Below, one piece after another: positions 18,665-28,185 of a DNA stretch of 64,000 nucleotides. The DNA lies in assembly GCF_000276685.1 (NCBI RefSeq), contig NC_018108.1, positions 62,001 through 126,000 of the forward strand, read 5' to 3'. The first letter of the stretch is position 1, and every line of letters begins with the position of its first letter. Below the pieces are notes generated by a model. That model ran no database searches. It saw only the letters and a program-made list of their open reading frames with translations, and was not told the DNA's origin. A program made the translations under genes and the position numbers. Origin of the DNA: Taylorella equigenitalis ATCC 35865. GTDB taxonomy: Bacteria; Pseudomonadota; Gammaproteobacteria; Burkholderiales; Burkholderiaceae_B.

Positions 18665-19721
18665 TGCTTATGAGTGCATCCTGATGGCGTTTATTTCTAT
18701 CACGAGCTTCGTAGTCTATAAACAGTTCATCAAAGTCATCTGTTTTTTTAGTGTTTTTGCCTGAGAAACTAGACAATCCAAGAAGTGCATTTCTTCCTAA
18801 GCGTGTCTGCCCTCTGAATTCATCAAGTAATATCAGCTGAACATCCCATGCAAATTCATAACCTACATAAAGGCGAACCCACTCTATGAGTTGCTTAGCA
18901 TTTTTTGTGCCAGGGAAAAAGGATTCGAATTTTGCACGATTAACAGGACCAATTTGTATTCTGAACTTATGCTGAACATCACGAACCTGAGTGCCGATAA
19001 TGCAATTTACGCCCAGTTGAACAGTGCCGTTTAAAGTTGAGCGTTCATTTTTCTCGATAAAAATCCATTGAGGAATAAACTCTAAAATATTTACAGGTAC
19101 TTCAAAATACTTTCTAAGCATTTGCGTAAGACCTTCAGGATTTCGTGTCTGTCTTAAAAGATGGCTTGAAAAATATAATTTCGCACTATCGGAAATGGAG
19201 TCGTTATTTAATGCCTTTGGTATGCCCAGTCCAATAAAACTTCCAATGTATTTTTTAAAAGGTGAATTAGGTAAATCCAGGCCGACAGTATTTTGTGCAT
19301 CAGCCCAAGCACGATAAAAAAGCGTAATTAGGCGATGATGAAATATGTCCGTAAACGCCGATAAAGTTTTATCGCGATGATGATATATGCGCTCTTTTGC
19401 ATACTCTGTGAGATGAAGAGGAAGTGGACCGTTAGGACCCCACAAGCCGAAGCCTAAAATTGAAATAGTGGGAGGTCTTCCGTTATCGTGAATATCTACC
19501 CGTGTTAGATTTGAAGGTGCAAATATCATTGACGGTTCCTGCCTCATGCGGAACGGCTCATGCGAAGGCGACGTATTGCGACCTATAGGTTTACGCAATT
19601 GATGCTTGGCATCTAAATAACGTAATACTTGGTAGAAGCTGTGATCGTATGGATACTCAGCTAGATTCACCCAATAATCTGGTGGAAGTTTAGAAACTTT
19701 CTTAGTCATAGTCATGCTCAA
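18612..19721 (-). CDS. tssG: T6SS baseplate protein TssG
   Basis: TssG (VasB/ImpH) forms the baseplate wedge with TssE, TssF and TssK. The 369-aa sequence has family landmarks: SFYQVLRYLDA near the start, FGLWGPNGPLPLHLTEYAKER (about 113-133), a HHRLITLFYRAWADAQ segment, and the late VNCIIGTQV and GYEFAWDVQLIL. It is separated from the other baseplate genes (tssE, tssF at 41-44 kb) and divergently paired with clpV across 137 bp. Confidence 0.93.
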   Translation of the reverse strand: MSMTMTKKVSKLPPDYWVNLAEYPYDHSFYQVLRYLDAKHQLRKPIGRNTSPSHEPFRMRQEPSMIFAPSNLTRVDIHDNGRPPTISILGFGLWGPNGPLPLHLTEYAKERIYHHRDKTLSAFTDIFHHRLITLFYRAWADAQNTVGLDLPNSPFKKYIGSFIGLGIPKALNNDSISDSAKLYFSSHLLRQTRNPEGLTQMLRKYFEVPVNILEFIPQWIFIEKNERSTLNGTVQLGVNCIIGTQVRDVQHKFRIQIGPVNRAKFESFFPGTKNAKQLIEWVRLYVGYEFAWDVQLILLDEFRGQTRLGRNALLGLSSFSGKNTKKTDDFDELFIDYEARDRNKRHQDALISTMFVSDSDESEAPQATL

Positions 19722-19780
19722 TAATTTGGCAATGATATCAAAAAATTGCTACATTTTTTATTAAGCCTCAAAGTCGATTG

Positions 19781-19791
19781 TTACATTGTAA
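19781..19791. promoter_or_regulatory. Palindrome in the tssG-clpV divergent promoter region
   Basis: TTACATTGTAA is a perfect 11-bp palindrome nested in a looser ATTGTT...AACAAT pair, about 60 bp from the tssG start and 70 bp from the clpV start. This is the right place for an operator controlling both genes. No regulator is identified; in AT-rich DNA this could be chance. Confidence 0.35.
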
Positions 19792-19858
19792 TAAAACAAT
19801 AAACTTCACATGTTAAATTTTCTCAAAATTTTTTCTCTTTCTATCAAAAACTACATAT

Positions 19859-22684
19859 ATGTCTGATATCAATCGTACCGACCTCTTTGGCAAACTTAAT
19901 ACTTTGCTTTACCGTTCTCTTGAGGGTGCTACTTCATTTTGCAAACTTCGCGGAAATTCATTTGTTGAACTTGTGCATTGGATTCATCAAATTCTTCATG
20001 AACATGACAGTGATTTGCAAAAAATTATTCGCCATTTTGACTTGCGAATCGAAACCGTTGAGCGTGATGTTGTAGCATCGCTTGATGAATTACCTCGTGG
20101 TGCAAGCTCTGTTTCAGATTTATCAGAGCATATTGATAGTGCTACTGAACGTGCGTGGGTTTATGGATCTCTAAAATATGGAGATGCTCGCATTCGCAGT
20201 GGGTACTTGATATTGGGTATATTGAAAACAAATTCTTTACGTTCAGTACTATACGGTATCAGTTCTGAATTTAAAAAAATTACACCAGATGTGCTTGCAG
20301 AAAATCTAATCGATATTGTTAAAAATTCGGCTGAAGAGAAAGATTCAGTTGGATTAGGTCAAGCATCGACTGGAGCTTCAGCCTCAGCATCGCCTCAAAA
20401 TTCTGGAAAATCTGCATTAGCTCAATATGCTGTTGACCTTACAGCAAAAGCTCGCAATAAGGAAATCGACCCTGTTTCTGGTCGTGATGAGGAGATTCGT
20501 CAAATTGTAGATATTTTGATGAGACGTCGTCAAAATAACCCACTACTTACTGGTGAAGCGGGTGTAGGTAAAACAGCAGTCGTTGAGGGATTTGCACTAC
20601 GCCTTGCTAAAGGTGATGTACCAGAAACTTTGCGTGATGTAACTTTATACCTACTTGATATTGGCTTGCTTCAAGCAGGGGCAAGCATGAAAGGTGAGTT
20701 CGAATCTCGTTTAAGATCTGTGATCGATGAGGTTCAATCAAGTGAAAAACCTATAGTTTTATTTATAGACGAAATCCATACACTTGTAGGGGCTGGTGGT
20801 GCTCAGGGAACTGGGGATGCAGCTAACCTTTTAAAACCAGCTCTAGCACGTGGTCAGCTAAGAACTATCGGTGCTACAACTTGGGCTGAATATAAAAAAT
20901 ATATCGAAAAAGACCCAGCATTGACACGACGCTTTCAAACAGTTCAAGTCCACGAGCCAAATGAAGAAAAAGCATTAATCATGTTGCGTGGTATCTCTGA
21001 ACCATTAGAAAATCACCACAAAGTTCTTCTTCTAGATGAAGCAATCGAAGCTGCGGTGAGACTATCACATAGATATATTCCAGCTAGACAATTGCCAGAC
21101 AAAGCCATTGCCCTCCTAGATACGGCATGTGCACGTGTGGCTGTTAGCCAATATGCTGAGCCTGCAGCTTTAGAAGATACACGTAGAACCATAGAGTATT
21201 TAAACACAGAGCGTGAAATTGCATTACGTGAACAAAAACTTGGTCACGATAAATCTGAACGCCTCGAAGAAATCGAGAAAGAGCTTGATACACTTGAAGA
21301 GCGTCAAAAAGAATTAGATGCAAAATGGAGCGAAGAGAAAGAGCTAATTAAGAAAATCTTTGAACTTCGCAAAATTATCCAAGAAAATACAGACCTTTCT
21401 CGTAAAAAATCGAAAAGTATCCCTACAGAACTTGCTAAAAATCCTGAACTTCAAGCGGACTCCTCATCTGAAGAAGCATCTCAACCTACAGAAGCAACAC
21501 AAGCCGAAGAAGAACCTAAGGAACATGTTAGTGAGGATTTAAAAGAAGCACCTAAGTCTAAAAAACTTTCCGAGAAAGAGCTTGATGAAGTACGCAAAGA
21601 ACTCCGTGATGTACAACAAAAACTACTAGAAAAACAAGGCGAATATCCATTGATTTTCCCTTCTGTGGATGGCAATGCAGTAGCCTCTGTAGTTGCTGAC
21701 TGGACAGGCATCCCAGTTGGTCGCATGGTCAAAAACGAAGCTAATTCTATCCTTACATTAGCCGATACGCTTGAAAAACGTGTTATCGGACAACGTCACG
21801 GTTTAGAAACTATTGTTAAACGTATTCAAACTTCACGTGCAAAACTTACCGACCCTAACAAACCAGTGGGTGTATTCCTTCTAACTGGCCCATCAGGTGT
21901 TGGTAAAACTGAGACAGCTCTTGCTCTTGCAGAATCTTTATACGGTGGTGAGCAAAATCTTATCACTATCAACATGTCAGAGTTCCAAGAAGCTCACACT
22001 GTGTCTACATTAAAAGGTGCACCTCCAGGGTATGTAGGCTATGGTGAGGGCGGTGTGTTGACAGAGGCGGTTCGTCGTCGTCCATACAGTGTAGTGTTAC
22101 TTGATGAAGTTGAGAAAGCCCACCCTGACGTTCATGAAATCTTCTTCCAAGTTTTTGATAAAGGTTTTATGGAAGACGGAGAAGGTCGATATATCGACTT
22201 CAAAAATACAGTAATTATCCTTACTTCGAACGTAGGCACAGACCGTATTGTGGATTTGTGTAAGGACCCTGAGCTAATGCCTGATGTTGATGGCTTAACA
22301 AATGCACTTCGTGAGCCATTACTTAAAACATTCCCAGCGGCATTGCTAGGACGTCTAGTTGTAGTTCCATATTTCCCTCTATCGGATGAAATGTTGGGCA
22401 ATATTGTCAAACTACAATTGCGTCGTATTGAGAAACGTCTTAAAGAAAACCACAATATCGACTTTAAAGTTACCGATGAAGCTATCAAGCTTATCGTTAG
22501 CCGTTGTACACAGGTTGAGTCTGGCGGTCGTATGGTAGATGCAATTCTAACTAATACAGTATTGCCAAACGTATCACACAAAATACTTGAGGGTACGACT
22601 AGTGGTCAAACAATTACTTCACTTTCGCTTGATGCAAAAGATGGAGAATTTGTATACGACTATACAGAAGTGCCTAATAAATAG
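19859..22684 (+). CDS. clpV: T6SS sheath-recycling ATPase ClpV (TssH)
   Basis: ClpV is a Hsp100 AAA+ unfoldase that disassembles contracted TssBC sheath. At 941 aa it is somewhat long for the family. Order: N-domain; AAA1 with Walker A GEAGVGKTAVVEG (about 231) and Walker B VLFIDEIHTLVGAGG; coiled-coil M-domain; AAA2 with GPSGVGKTETALAL (about 676), VVLLDEVEKAHPDVHE and GRMVKNEA just upstream; C-terminal D2 small domain. Between about residues 510 and 580 the M-domain region carries an acidic Ser/Glu/Pro-rich insertion (for example SSSEEASQPTEATQAEEE) not usual in ClpV. Followed by a strong terminator. Confidence 0.95.
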   Translation: MSDINRTDLFGKLNTLLYRSLEGATSFCKLRGNSFVELVHWIHQILHEHDSDLQKIIRHFDLRIETVERDVVASLDELPRGASSVSDLSEHIDSATERAWVYGSLKYGDARIRSGYLILGILKTNSLRSVLYGISSEFKKITPDVLAENLIDIVKNSAEEKDSVGLGQASTGASASASPQNSGKSALAQYAVDLTAKARNKEIDPVSGRDEEIRQIVDILMRRRQNNPLLTGEAGVGKTAVVEGFALRLAKGDVPETLRDVTLYLLDIGLLQAGASMKGEFESRLRSVIDEVQSSEKPIVLFIDEIHTLVGAGGAQGTGDAANLLKPALARGQLRTIGATTWAEYKKYIEKDPALTRRFQTVQVHEPNEEKALIMLRGISEPLENHHKVLLLDEAIEAAVRLSHRYIPARQLPDKAIALLDTACARVAVSQYAEPAALEDTRRTIEYLNTEREIALREQKLGHDKSERLEEIEKELDTLEERQKELDAKWSEEKELIKKIFELRKIIQENTDLSRKKSKSIPTELAKNPELQADSSSEEASQPTEATQAEEEPKEHVSEDLKEAPKSKKLSEKELDEVRKELRDVQQKLLEKQGEYPLIFPSVDGNAVASVVADWTGIPVGRMVKNEANSILTLADTLEKRVIGQRHGLETIVKRIQTSRAKLTDPNKPVGVFLLTGPSGVGKTETALALAESLYGGEQNLITINMSEFQEAHTVSTLKGAPPGYVGYGEGGVLTEAVRRRPYSVVLLDEVEKAHPDVHEIFFQVFDKGFMEDGEGRYIDFKNTVIILTSNVGTDRIVDLCKDPELMPDVDGLTNALREPLLKTFPAALLGRLVVVPYFPLSDEMLGNIVKLQLRRIEKRLKENHNIDFKVTDEAIKLIVSRCTQVESGGRMVDAILTNTVLPNVSHKILEGTTSGQTITSLSLDAKDGEFVYDYTEVPNK

Positions 22685-22799
22685 TCACGTTAAGTGAGCT
22701 ATAAAACTCCGTCCATTATCCATTAGGGCGGAGTTGATTAAGTTTGCACATGAATTTGATGTGTATAGCTTAGCCAGTAAGCTCATGTACTTGACATAG

Positions 22800-22833
22800 C
22801 GGTGTTCACATAAATCTTAGAACACCGTTTTTT
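22800..22833 (+). terminator. Rho-independent terminator after clpV
   Basis: A perfect stem CGGTGTTC / GAACACCG with a 12-base loop, followed directly by six Ts. It ends clpV transcription and touches the stop codon of the convergent tagH gene. An earlier hairpin at about 22,704-22,736 (ACTCCG...CGGAGT) has no T-run. Confidence 0.9.
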
Positions 22834-25483
22834 AATCCTCTTTTAAGCTATCCAAAAGTGCAAACAGCTCTTCTTCCTCTGAAATAGTAGGTTTTGCAGG
22901 GTTTTGTGACTCATTTAAAGTTGAAGGTGTGTCATTAGAAAAAATATGATGAGCATACTGCTCTGTACTATCAGATTGAACCTCACGTAAAGGATCTAGC
23001 TCCATCTCAATTACTGATGAAGCAACAATCCCATCCATAGGCTCATGAGATTTATTGTCCCCTTGAGTATGGTATGCAAATGGATGTTGATTATCATCAT
23101 AGTTATACTGCTCAGGATTCTCTTCCTCTTTGAATAAATCATTAAAAAACTGACTGTCCATTTGATGAGTGCCCATGTTGGGCTGAGGAGCATTTCCTTG
23201 TGGATATCCACCGTAATTTGGATTTTGCATCTGTCCTTGATGCTCTGGGTAATATCCACCTTGTGGTGGGTAATTTGGATTTTGTGAGTACGGATTGGCT
23301 TTCTGAGCAGGTTTCGACGGAGTTTTGAACATACTAAATGGGTCGTCGCTAGAATCCCCATCATCAAACAAATCATCCAAACTTAAATCATCTAATGACA
23401 AACTATCAAGATTCCTAGAAGCTGAATCAAAATCACGCATTAGCTCTTTAGGGTCTATTTTTGCGGGCTCAGGAATAGGTTGACCCGTATTTACAATCAT
23501 ATTCTGTGGTTGTTGACCATGTGCCAACGCAAGATTAGGGTCTACATATTGTGCTTCCATAACAGGTTGTTGACCTTGTGCCATTGACAAATTAGGATCA
23601 ATATACTGAGCTTCCATGCCAGGTTGAAAATTAATTTGTTCCTGTGGCAATGCCTCCGCCTGCCCCTCTGGTGTCAATAAATCGTCAAACCCAAGTGGGT
23701 CATCAGATCCCATTGTTTGTGAATTTTGCTCAATAGCTAAAGGAGAACCTTCTAAAGGTGTATCATGTGTGAATGCAGCAGTTTCTATAGGTGCAGATGA
23801 TTCGGATTGGTTAATATCAGAAGAAGGTGCAATTTGTATAGGTGTCGAAACTTCAACAGGAACATTTGTTATTAAAGATGAAGGATTGGGTTGTTGTGAA
23901 ATAGCATCGTTTCCGTGAGGTACATGACTAATATCAACAGGCACTTCAGTCTTCTGAGCCAGTATTGAAGCTATGCTATTTGCCTCTTGTGAAGCTTCCA
24001 CTGGTATTTGTGTAGAAACTTGAGATGTATCTATGGATTTATTGGTAACCAATCCAGAAGTTGCAATTTGTTCCGTTGAATCTGTAGGAATAATATTTTG
24101 CTCTGCAACAGAATTAGGAATCACAGGCTGTATGTCTGAATGGTGAGTTGTTTCTGTTTGAGCAGGTGGTAAAGTTTGAGCAGGTGCTTCTGCATCCATA
24201 TTAATAGAAGCTACAGCTTCAGCTTGTGATTCTTGGATAACTGTAGTTTGTGATTGAACTGGCAATACAGGTTTAGCTTGAACCTGTTCTATGGCTTGTG
24301 GAACATGCTGAGCTTGAACCTGCGGTACACTTGCAGAAGCCATAACAGGAGCCACAGTAGTGGAATGAGCAGGTTCAAACATAGGTGCATGGCTACTTAT
24401 GGGTTGCATGTTCCCCATACCATAACTCATAGGTGTATTCATGCTCGCACCCATAAATGGATTCATCGGAACTCCCATATCAGAACCCAAACCAGTCCCC
24501 ATCGGAGTTGCTTGATAATTTCCTTGAAATTGAGGGTTTGGAGGTGGCATGCCAGGCGTTGCACCCATAGGTAAAACAGTTGGAGCTGTAGCCCTATTTG
24601 AGGAATTTCTATCCCTTCTTCTACCTGTACCCCTTTGAGGTAATTCAGTACCAGGTTTAACAGGAGGTGCACCCATAGGAAGAACTGTCGGACCTAAACC
24701 GTGAGCCCTTTCTCTACGCCTAGATCCAGTATTCTGATTTTTCATAGGTGTAGAAGTTCTAGCAGGCTGAAATTGTGGATTAGGTTGTTCACCAAATCCA
24801 ACTTGTGGTCTAACCTGATTTTGAAAATTTGGATTAGGGTTTGGGGCACGGTTTGGCATACCGTATCCGTAAGGTTGAGGATATCCAGATTGAGGTCTAC
24901 TCATACCTTGCATAGGTGATGGTGAATTAGGGTATGGCATGCCCTGATTATTGTTTTGCGGGTATAAATTGGGCTGATAAGGATTTTGATTGTACATCCC
25001 TTGATTAGGGGGATAACCAGTACTGTTCGGGGTTTGGTTGTTATAACTGCCTGGATAAAAATTATTCCCCATACCAGACATATTATTAGGAGATCTTTGT
25101 CTAAGACCTGGATTTTGGTTTGGTATAGGCTGTGGTCTTTCTCTACGCCTTGGGTTTTGTAATTCAGGACCGCTTCCGGGCTGATTTTTAGACTCAGAAC
25201 AGGTGCAGTTGTATTGGGCTATTTGGATTTGATCGCCCACATGAAGAGTTATCTCCTGACCTTTAACTACTGGCAGAAAATTGACCTCAATTTCAAGGTC
25301 GCCGATATTTTTTAGAATAACGCCCTTAGGCATGATTCTAATTGCAACTTGTACAAGAGCTATAGAATTGGAGTCATCTTGCAAAATCACGGCATTATGT
25401 GAAGCCGTACCTAAAGTAATTCCTGGAGGAACTATATCAACTTCAGCATAGGAGTTTCCTTCTAAGTAAATTGATAGTTTCAT
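22832..25483 (-). CDS. tagH: Giant FHA-domain T6SS regulator (TagH/Fha-like)
   Basis: An 883-aa protein. The first roughly 110 residues form an FHA-type beta sandwich (MKLSIYLEGNSYAEVDIVPP, then VQVAIRIMPKGVILKNIGD and LHVGDQIQIAQYNC), the phosphothreonine-reading module used by T6SS Fha proteins downstream of the PpkA kinase. Canonical FHA residues (GR, S-x-x-H) are degenerate. Most of the remainder is low complexity: Pro/Asn/Gln/Gly/Met-rich to about residue 360, including repeated PTVLPMGA-type motifs, then Val/Gln/Ser-rich, then an acidic C-terminus ending EEELFALLDSLKED. The ATG at 25483 has a GAGGTAACG ribosome site; the upstream in-frame codon is TTG. Very long for TagH. Confidence 0.75.
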   Translation of the reverse strand: MKLSIYLEGNSYAEVDIVPPGITLGTASHNAVILQDDSNSIALVQVAIRIMPKGVILKNIGDLEIEVNFLPVVKGQEITLHVGDQIQIAQYNCTCSESKNQPGSGPELQNPRRRERPQPIPNQNPGLRQRSPNNMSGMGNNFYPGSYNNQTPNSTGYPPNQGMYNQNPYQPNLYPQNNNQGMPYPNSPSPMQGMSRPQSGYPQPYGYGMPNRAPNPNPNFQNQVRPQVGFGEQPNPQFQPARTSTPMKNQNTGSRRRERAHGLGPTVLPMGAPPVKPGTELPQRGTGRRRDRNSSNRATAPTVLPMGATPGMPPPNPQFQGNYQATPMGTGLGSDMGVPMNPFMGASMNTPMSYGMGNMQPISSHAPMFEPAHSTTVAPVMASASVPQVQAQHVPQAIEQVQAKPVLPVQSQTTVIQESQAEAVASINMDAEAPAQTLPPAQTETTHHSDIQPVIPNSVAEQNIIPTDSTEQIATSGLVTNKSIDTSQVSTQIPVEASQEANSIASILAQKTEVPVDISHVPHGNDAISQQPNPSSLITNVPVEVSTPIQIAPSSDINQSESSAPIETAAFTHDTPLEGSPLAIEQNSQTMGSDDPLGFDDLLTPEGQAEALPQEQINFQPGMEAQYIDPNLSMAQGQQPVMEAQYVDPNLALAHGQQPQNMIVNTGQPIPEPAKIDPKELMRDFDSASRNLDSLSLDDLSLDDLFDDGDSSDDPFSMFKTPSKPAQKANPYSQNPNYPPQGGYYPEHQGQMQNPNYGGYPQGNAPQPNMGTHQMDSQFFNDLFKEEENPEQYNYDDNQHPFAYHTQGDNKSHEPMDGIVASSVIEMELDPLREVQSDSTEQYAHHIFSNDTPSTLNESQNPAKPTISEEEELFALLDSLKED

Positions 25484-25597
25484 ACCCAAAACGTTACCTC
25501 GCTTAAAAAATTAAATCCTCAAATGTGACTAAGATTAACCTAGTAACAGATGAGGATAATAAATTAATGTTAAAGAATTATTTTCTATTTCTAGTAA

Positions 25598-26074
25598 TTA
25601 TTTAATTTTAATTGCTTTACCAGTTTCAGGGTTAATAACTCTTAAACTTCCTTTAGGAGATCCGTCTGCTTTTGTGGCAATGTGAGCATTTGCTTTTTCT
25701 TTAGCAAACACAGGGCCCCAAGACGGATGACCTGCTTCAGCTGGTTCTAGATTGAAATTAGGATCTAAATCCAAAATGGTATCAAAAGTTTTTGTGCAAT
25801 CTCTAACTTTGTTAGAAACACATTGTGAGAATGCTAGGAATTTTAAAGATTGAGTACGGAATGGTAAACCGCCAGCTTGATATTCTGGCATTTGAGAGAC
25901 ATCTTCGATAACTGCATCATATGAACCTGCAGTAAATTTTTTGCGTAGTTCTTCAAGTAGTACTTGCTCTTTTTCACTATAAGGTGATTTTGGTTCTTCT
26001 TTTTTTGGAGATGAACAAGCTGCCAACACTGCAGAAATAAGAAGGCAGTTTAAAAGATATAAATTTTTTTTCAT
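25598..26074 (-). CDS. T6SS-associated lipoprotein of unknown role
   Basis: A 158-aa protein with a lipoprotein signal peptide (MKKNLYLLNCLLISAVLAAC, lipobox LAAC). The mature part is helical and TPR-like (VLLEELRKKFTAGSYDAVIEDV, then FRTQSLKFLAFSQCVSNK), with two cysteines that could pair, followed by a Pro/Gly segment. It sits between tagH and the divergent tssJ, inside the T6SS locus. I do not recognise the family with confidence; an outer-membrane accessory to the TssJLM complex is an inference from position. Confidence 0.7.
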   Translation of the reverse strand: MKKNLYLLNCLLISAVLAACSSPKKEEPKSPYSEKEQVLLEELRKKFTAGSYDAVIEDVSQMPEYQAGGLPFRTQSLKFLAFSQCVSNKVRDCTKTFDTILDLDPNFNLEPAEAGHPSWGPVFAKEKANAHIATKADGSPKGSLRVINPETGKAIKIK

Positions 26075-26303
26075 AATAAACCCTAAAAATTATTACCGTA
26101 ACGATAATATAACAATCCTTGTTAATAATAGTCAGTCAAACATTGATAATTAATCTAGCAAAACTGAGTAATTTATTGCAATTATTCAAGCACTTAGTGC
26201 TGTGTAAAAGCATAAAATGATATTTTATAACGTTTTTTTTACCGTTATTTTACGTTTTGTTTTGTTACGTGTTACTTTCAAAAATACAACATAGGAGTTA
26301 GTT

Positions 26304-26813
26304 ATGAAGAATTTATTTAAACTGGTGCTTTTATCACTTGTTGCTACTATTGTGGTGGCATGTGCTTCTACAGAGAAAAAATTGGCTGTTCCATATATAG
26401 TTGAGATTTCAGCTTCTCCAGATTCTAATCAAAGCAACGGTCGTCCTTCACCAATTAAAGTTGTTGTTTATGAATTATCTAGTTCTGATGCATTTAATCA
26501 AGCAGACTTTTTTACTCTACAACAAGACTACAGAAAAGTACTTGGTGACCAAGTTCTTGGAGTTAAATCAGTAATACTTTCTCCAGGTGAAACTAAAGAA
26601 CTTAAGTTCTCTGGTAGCTTAAACAGCAAACATATCGGTGTTATCGGCTACTATAAAGAATTTAACTCCTCTAAATGGAGATTATTAGTTGATCTTCCTG
26701 AAGCTAAATCTACAAACATTTATAAATTCTGGCAGCGTTCCCCTAAAAGTGCACGTATTAGAATTCAAGCCGGAGCGAAGGAACTTGTAGTATTGCCACC
26801 AGAAACAAAATAA
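26304..26813 (+). CDS. tssJ: T6SS outer-membrane lipoprotein TssJ
   Basis: TssJ anchors the TssJLM membrane complex in the outer membrane. The 169-aa protein has a lipoprotein signal (LFKLVLLSLVATIVVAC, Cys20) and the transthyretin-like fold signatures ISASPDSNQSNGRPSPIKVVVYEL and ADFFTLQQDYRKVLG, ending in a strand-rich tail. Strong ribosome site TAGGAG. First gene of tssJ-K-L-M-tagF-pseudokinase. The 229 bp upstream, shared with the divergent lipoprotein gene, are very AT-rich. Confidence 0.92.
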   Translation: MKNLFKLVLLSLVATIVVACASTEKKLAVPYIVEISASPDSNQSNGRPSPIKVVVYELSSSDAFNQADFFTLQQDYRKVLGDQVLGVKSVILSPGETKELKFSGSLNSKHIGVIGYYKEFNSSKWRLLVDLPEAKSTNIYKFWQRSPKSARIRIQAGAKELVVLPPETK

Positions 26814-26825
26814 TAGGCTTAATTC

Positions 26826-28178
26826 ATGAGCATAGAAAGTAAAGTTATATGGACTGAGGGCATGTTCTTGCGCCCTCAGCATTTTCAACAGCAAGATAGA
26901 TATTTAGATTCAAAGCAGAAGGTGCTTCTTGAGGCATCTTCAACTTATTTTTGGGGTTTCTCTCAGTTAGAAATTGACCAAAACGCACTTAAGGAAAATA
27001 AACTTTCAATATTAAAGGCTTCAGGTATTTTTAAGGATGGGACAGCTTTTTCTTTGGGACCTAATGAGGTTCCTATGCTACCTTTAGATACTTTAACTAG
27101 AGAGGAAACTATTTATTTAGTTTTACCTTCAAGAGAGGCTTCACGTCAGGAAGTTTCTTATGACGAAGGTAGCGATTTATTAGCTAGATTTAGTGTTGTT
27201 GAGACTACTCTATCCGATGTTTCCGATATAACTTTAGGTGAAGCACCTGTTCAAATAGGTAAGCCAAAATTTAGGTTTATGCCTGATTCTGAAATCGATG
27301 GAAGTTGGATTAAGCTTCCACTTGTTCATTACAAAGGCAAAAATAAATTAAATATAGTTGAAGTTGATAGTGGATTTATCCAACCAACTTTAAATTGTAC
27401 GTTTGTTGATAATCCTATTACCAATCATCTTTCAAAAGTAGTGGAATTATTAAATCTTAGGTCTACTGAGCTTTCTAAGCGCTTTAATCCTAACAATAGA
27501 ACTTCGGCTAGTACTACTTACGAAACAATTATTCTTGGTATCGTTAATAGAAATTTAATTTTATTTAGACACTTATATACGCTTGAGTATCTGCACCCAG
27601 AGGTGTTCTTCAGATACTTATCTATGTTGGTAGCAGAACTTGCAATGTTCCATCCAGATAGCATTGCCATAAATAAAATCCCTTCTTATGACCACGACGC
27701 ATTAAAAGTTCCACTTGAAAATCTTATGAGTCAGATAGGTGATGCACTTAATATCGTATTTGAAGATGCATACGTATCTATACCGCTTGAAGATAAAGGG
27801 CATGGTCTTAGTGTGGGTAAAGTACCAGACAAAAGCCTTTTTGCAAAATCGCAATTTGTACTTGCTGTCAAAGCGGATTTGCCAGGAGAGTCTGTACGCA
27901 AGACATTCCCTCAACAAGCAAAACTTGGACCTACAAATCGTATGCGCGATCTTGTACATTTACAACTTCCAGGTATTACGCTTGAGCATATGGATCAAGT
28001 TCCTGCAGCATTGCCATACCATGCGGGTTATATCTACTTTAACCTAGTAAAAGATGGAGATATGTGGAATCAATTTGAAAAATCTTCAACATTGGCACTG
28101 CATTTGGCGGGTGAATATCCTGGACTTGATATGTTATTCTGGGCTGTTAAAAACACTGACAAACGTAATTCGAAGTGA
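26826..28178 (+). CDS. tssK: T6SS baseplate protein TssK
   Basis: TssK links the baseplate to the TssLM membrane complex. The N-terminus VIWTEGMFLRPQHFQQQDRY is the family signature, the 450-aa length is normal, and the C-terminal domain includes LQLPGITLEHMDQVPAALPYH and YIYFNLVKDGDMW. Twelve bases after tssJ and seven before tssL. Confidence 0.96.
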   Translation: MSIESKVIWTEGMFLRPQHFQQQDRYLDSKQKVLLEASSTYFWGFSQLEIDQNALKENKLSILKASGIFKDGTAFSLGPNEVPMLPLDTLTREETIYLVLPSREASRQEVSYDEGSDLLARFSVVETTLSDVSDITLGEAPVQIGKPKFRFMPDSEIDGSWIKLPLVHYKGKNKLNIVEVDSGFIQPTLNCTFVDNPITNHLSKVVELLNLRSTELSKRFNPNNRTSASTTYETIILGIVNRNLILFRHLYTLEYLHPEVFFRYLSMLVAELAMFHPDSIAINKIPSYDHDALKVPLENLMSQIGDALNIVFEDAYVSIPLEDKGHGLSVGKVPDKSLFAKSQFVLAVKADLPGESVRKTFPQQAKLGPTNRMRDLVHLQLPGITLEHMDQVPAALPYHAGYIYFNLVKDGDMWNQFEKSSTLALHLAGEYPGLDMLFWAVKNTDKRNSK

Positions 28179-28185
28179 GTAATTA

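Noticed and set aside
22704-22736. Hairpin ACTCCG...CGGAGT after clpV as terminator
   Set aside because: A decent stem with one mismatch, but no T-run follows; the stem at 22800-22833 is the proper terminator.
26075-26303. Sigma-54 promoter or small RNA between the lipoprotein gene and tssJ
   Set aside because: No TGGCAC-N5-TTGC match and no stable hairpin; only long A/T runs and loosely paired TAACG/CGTTA words.
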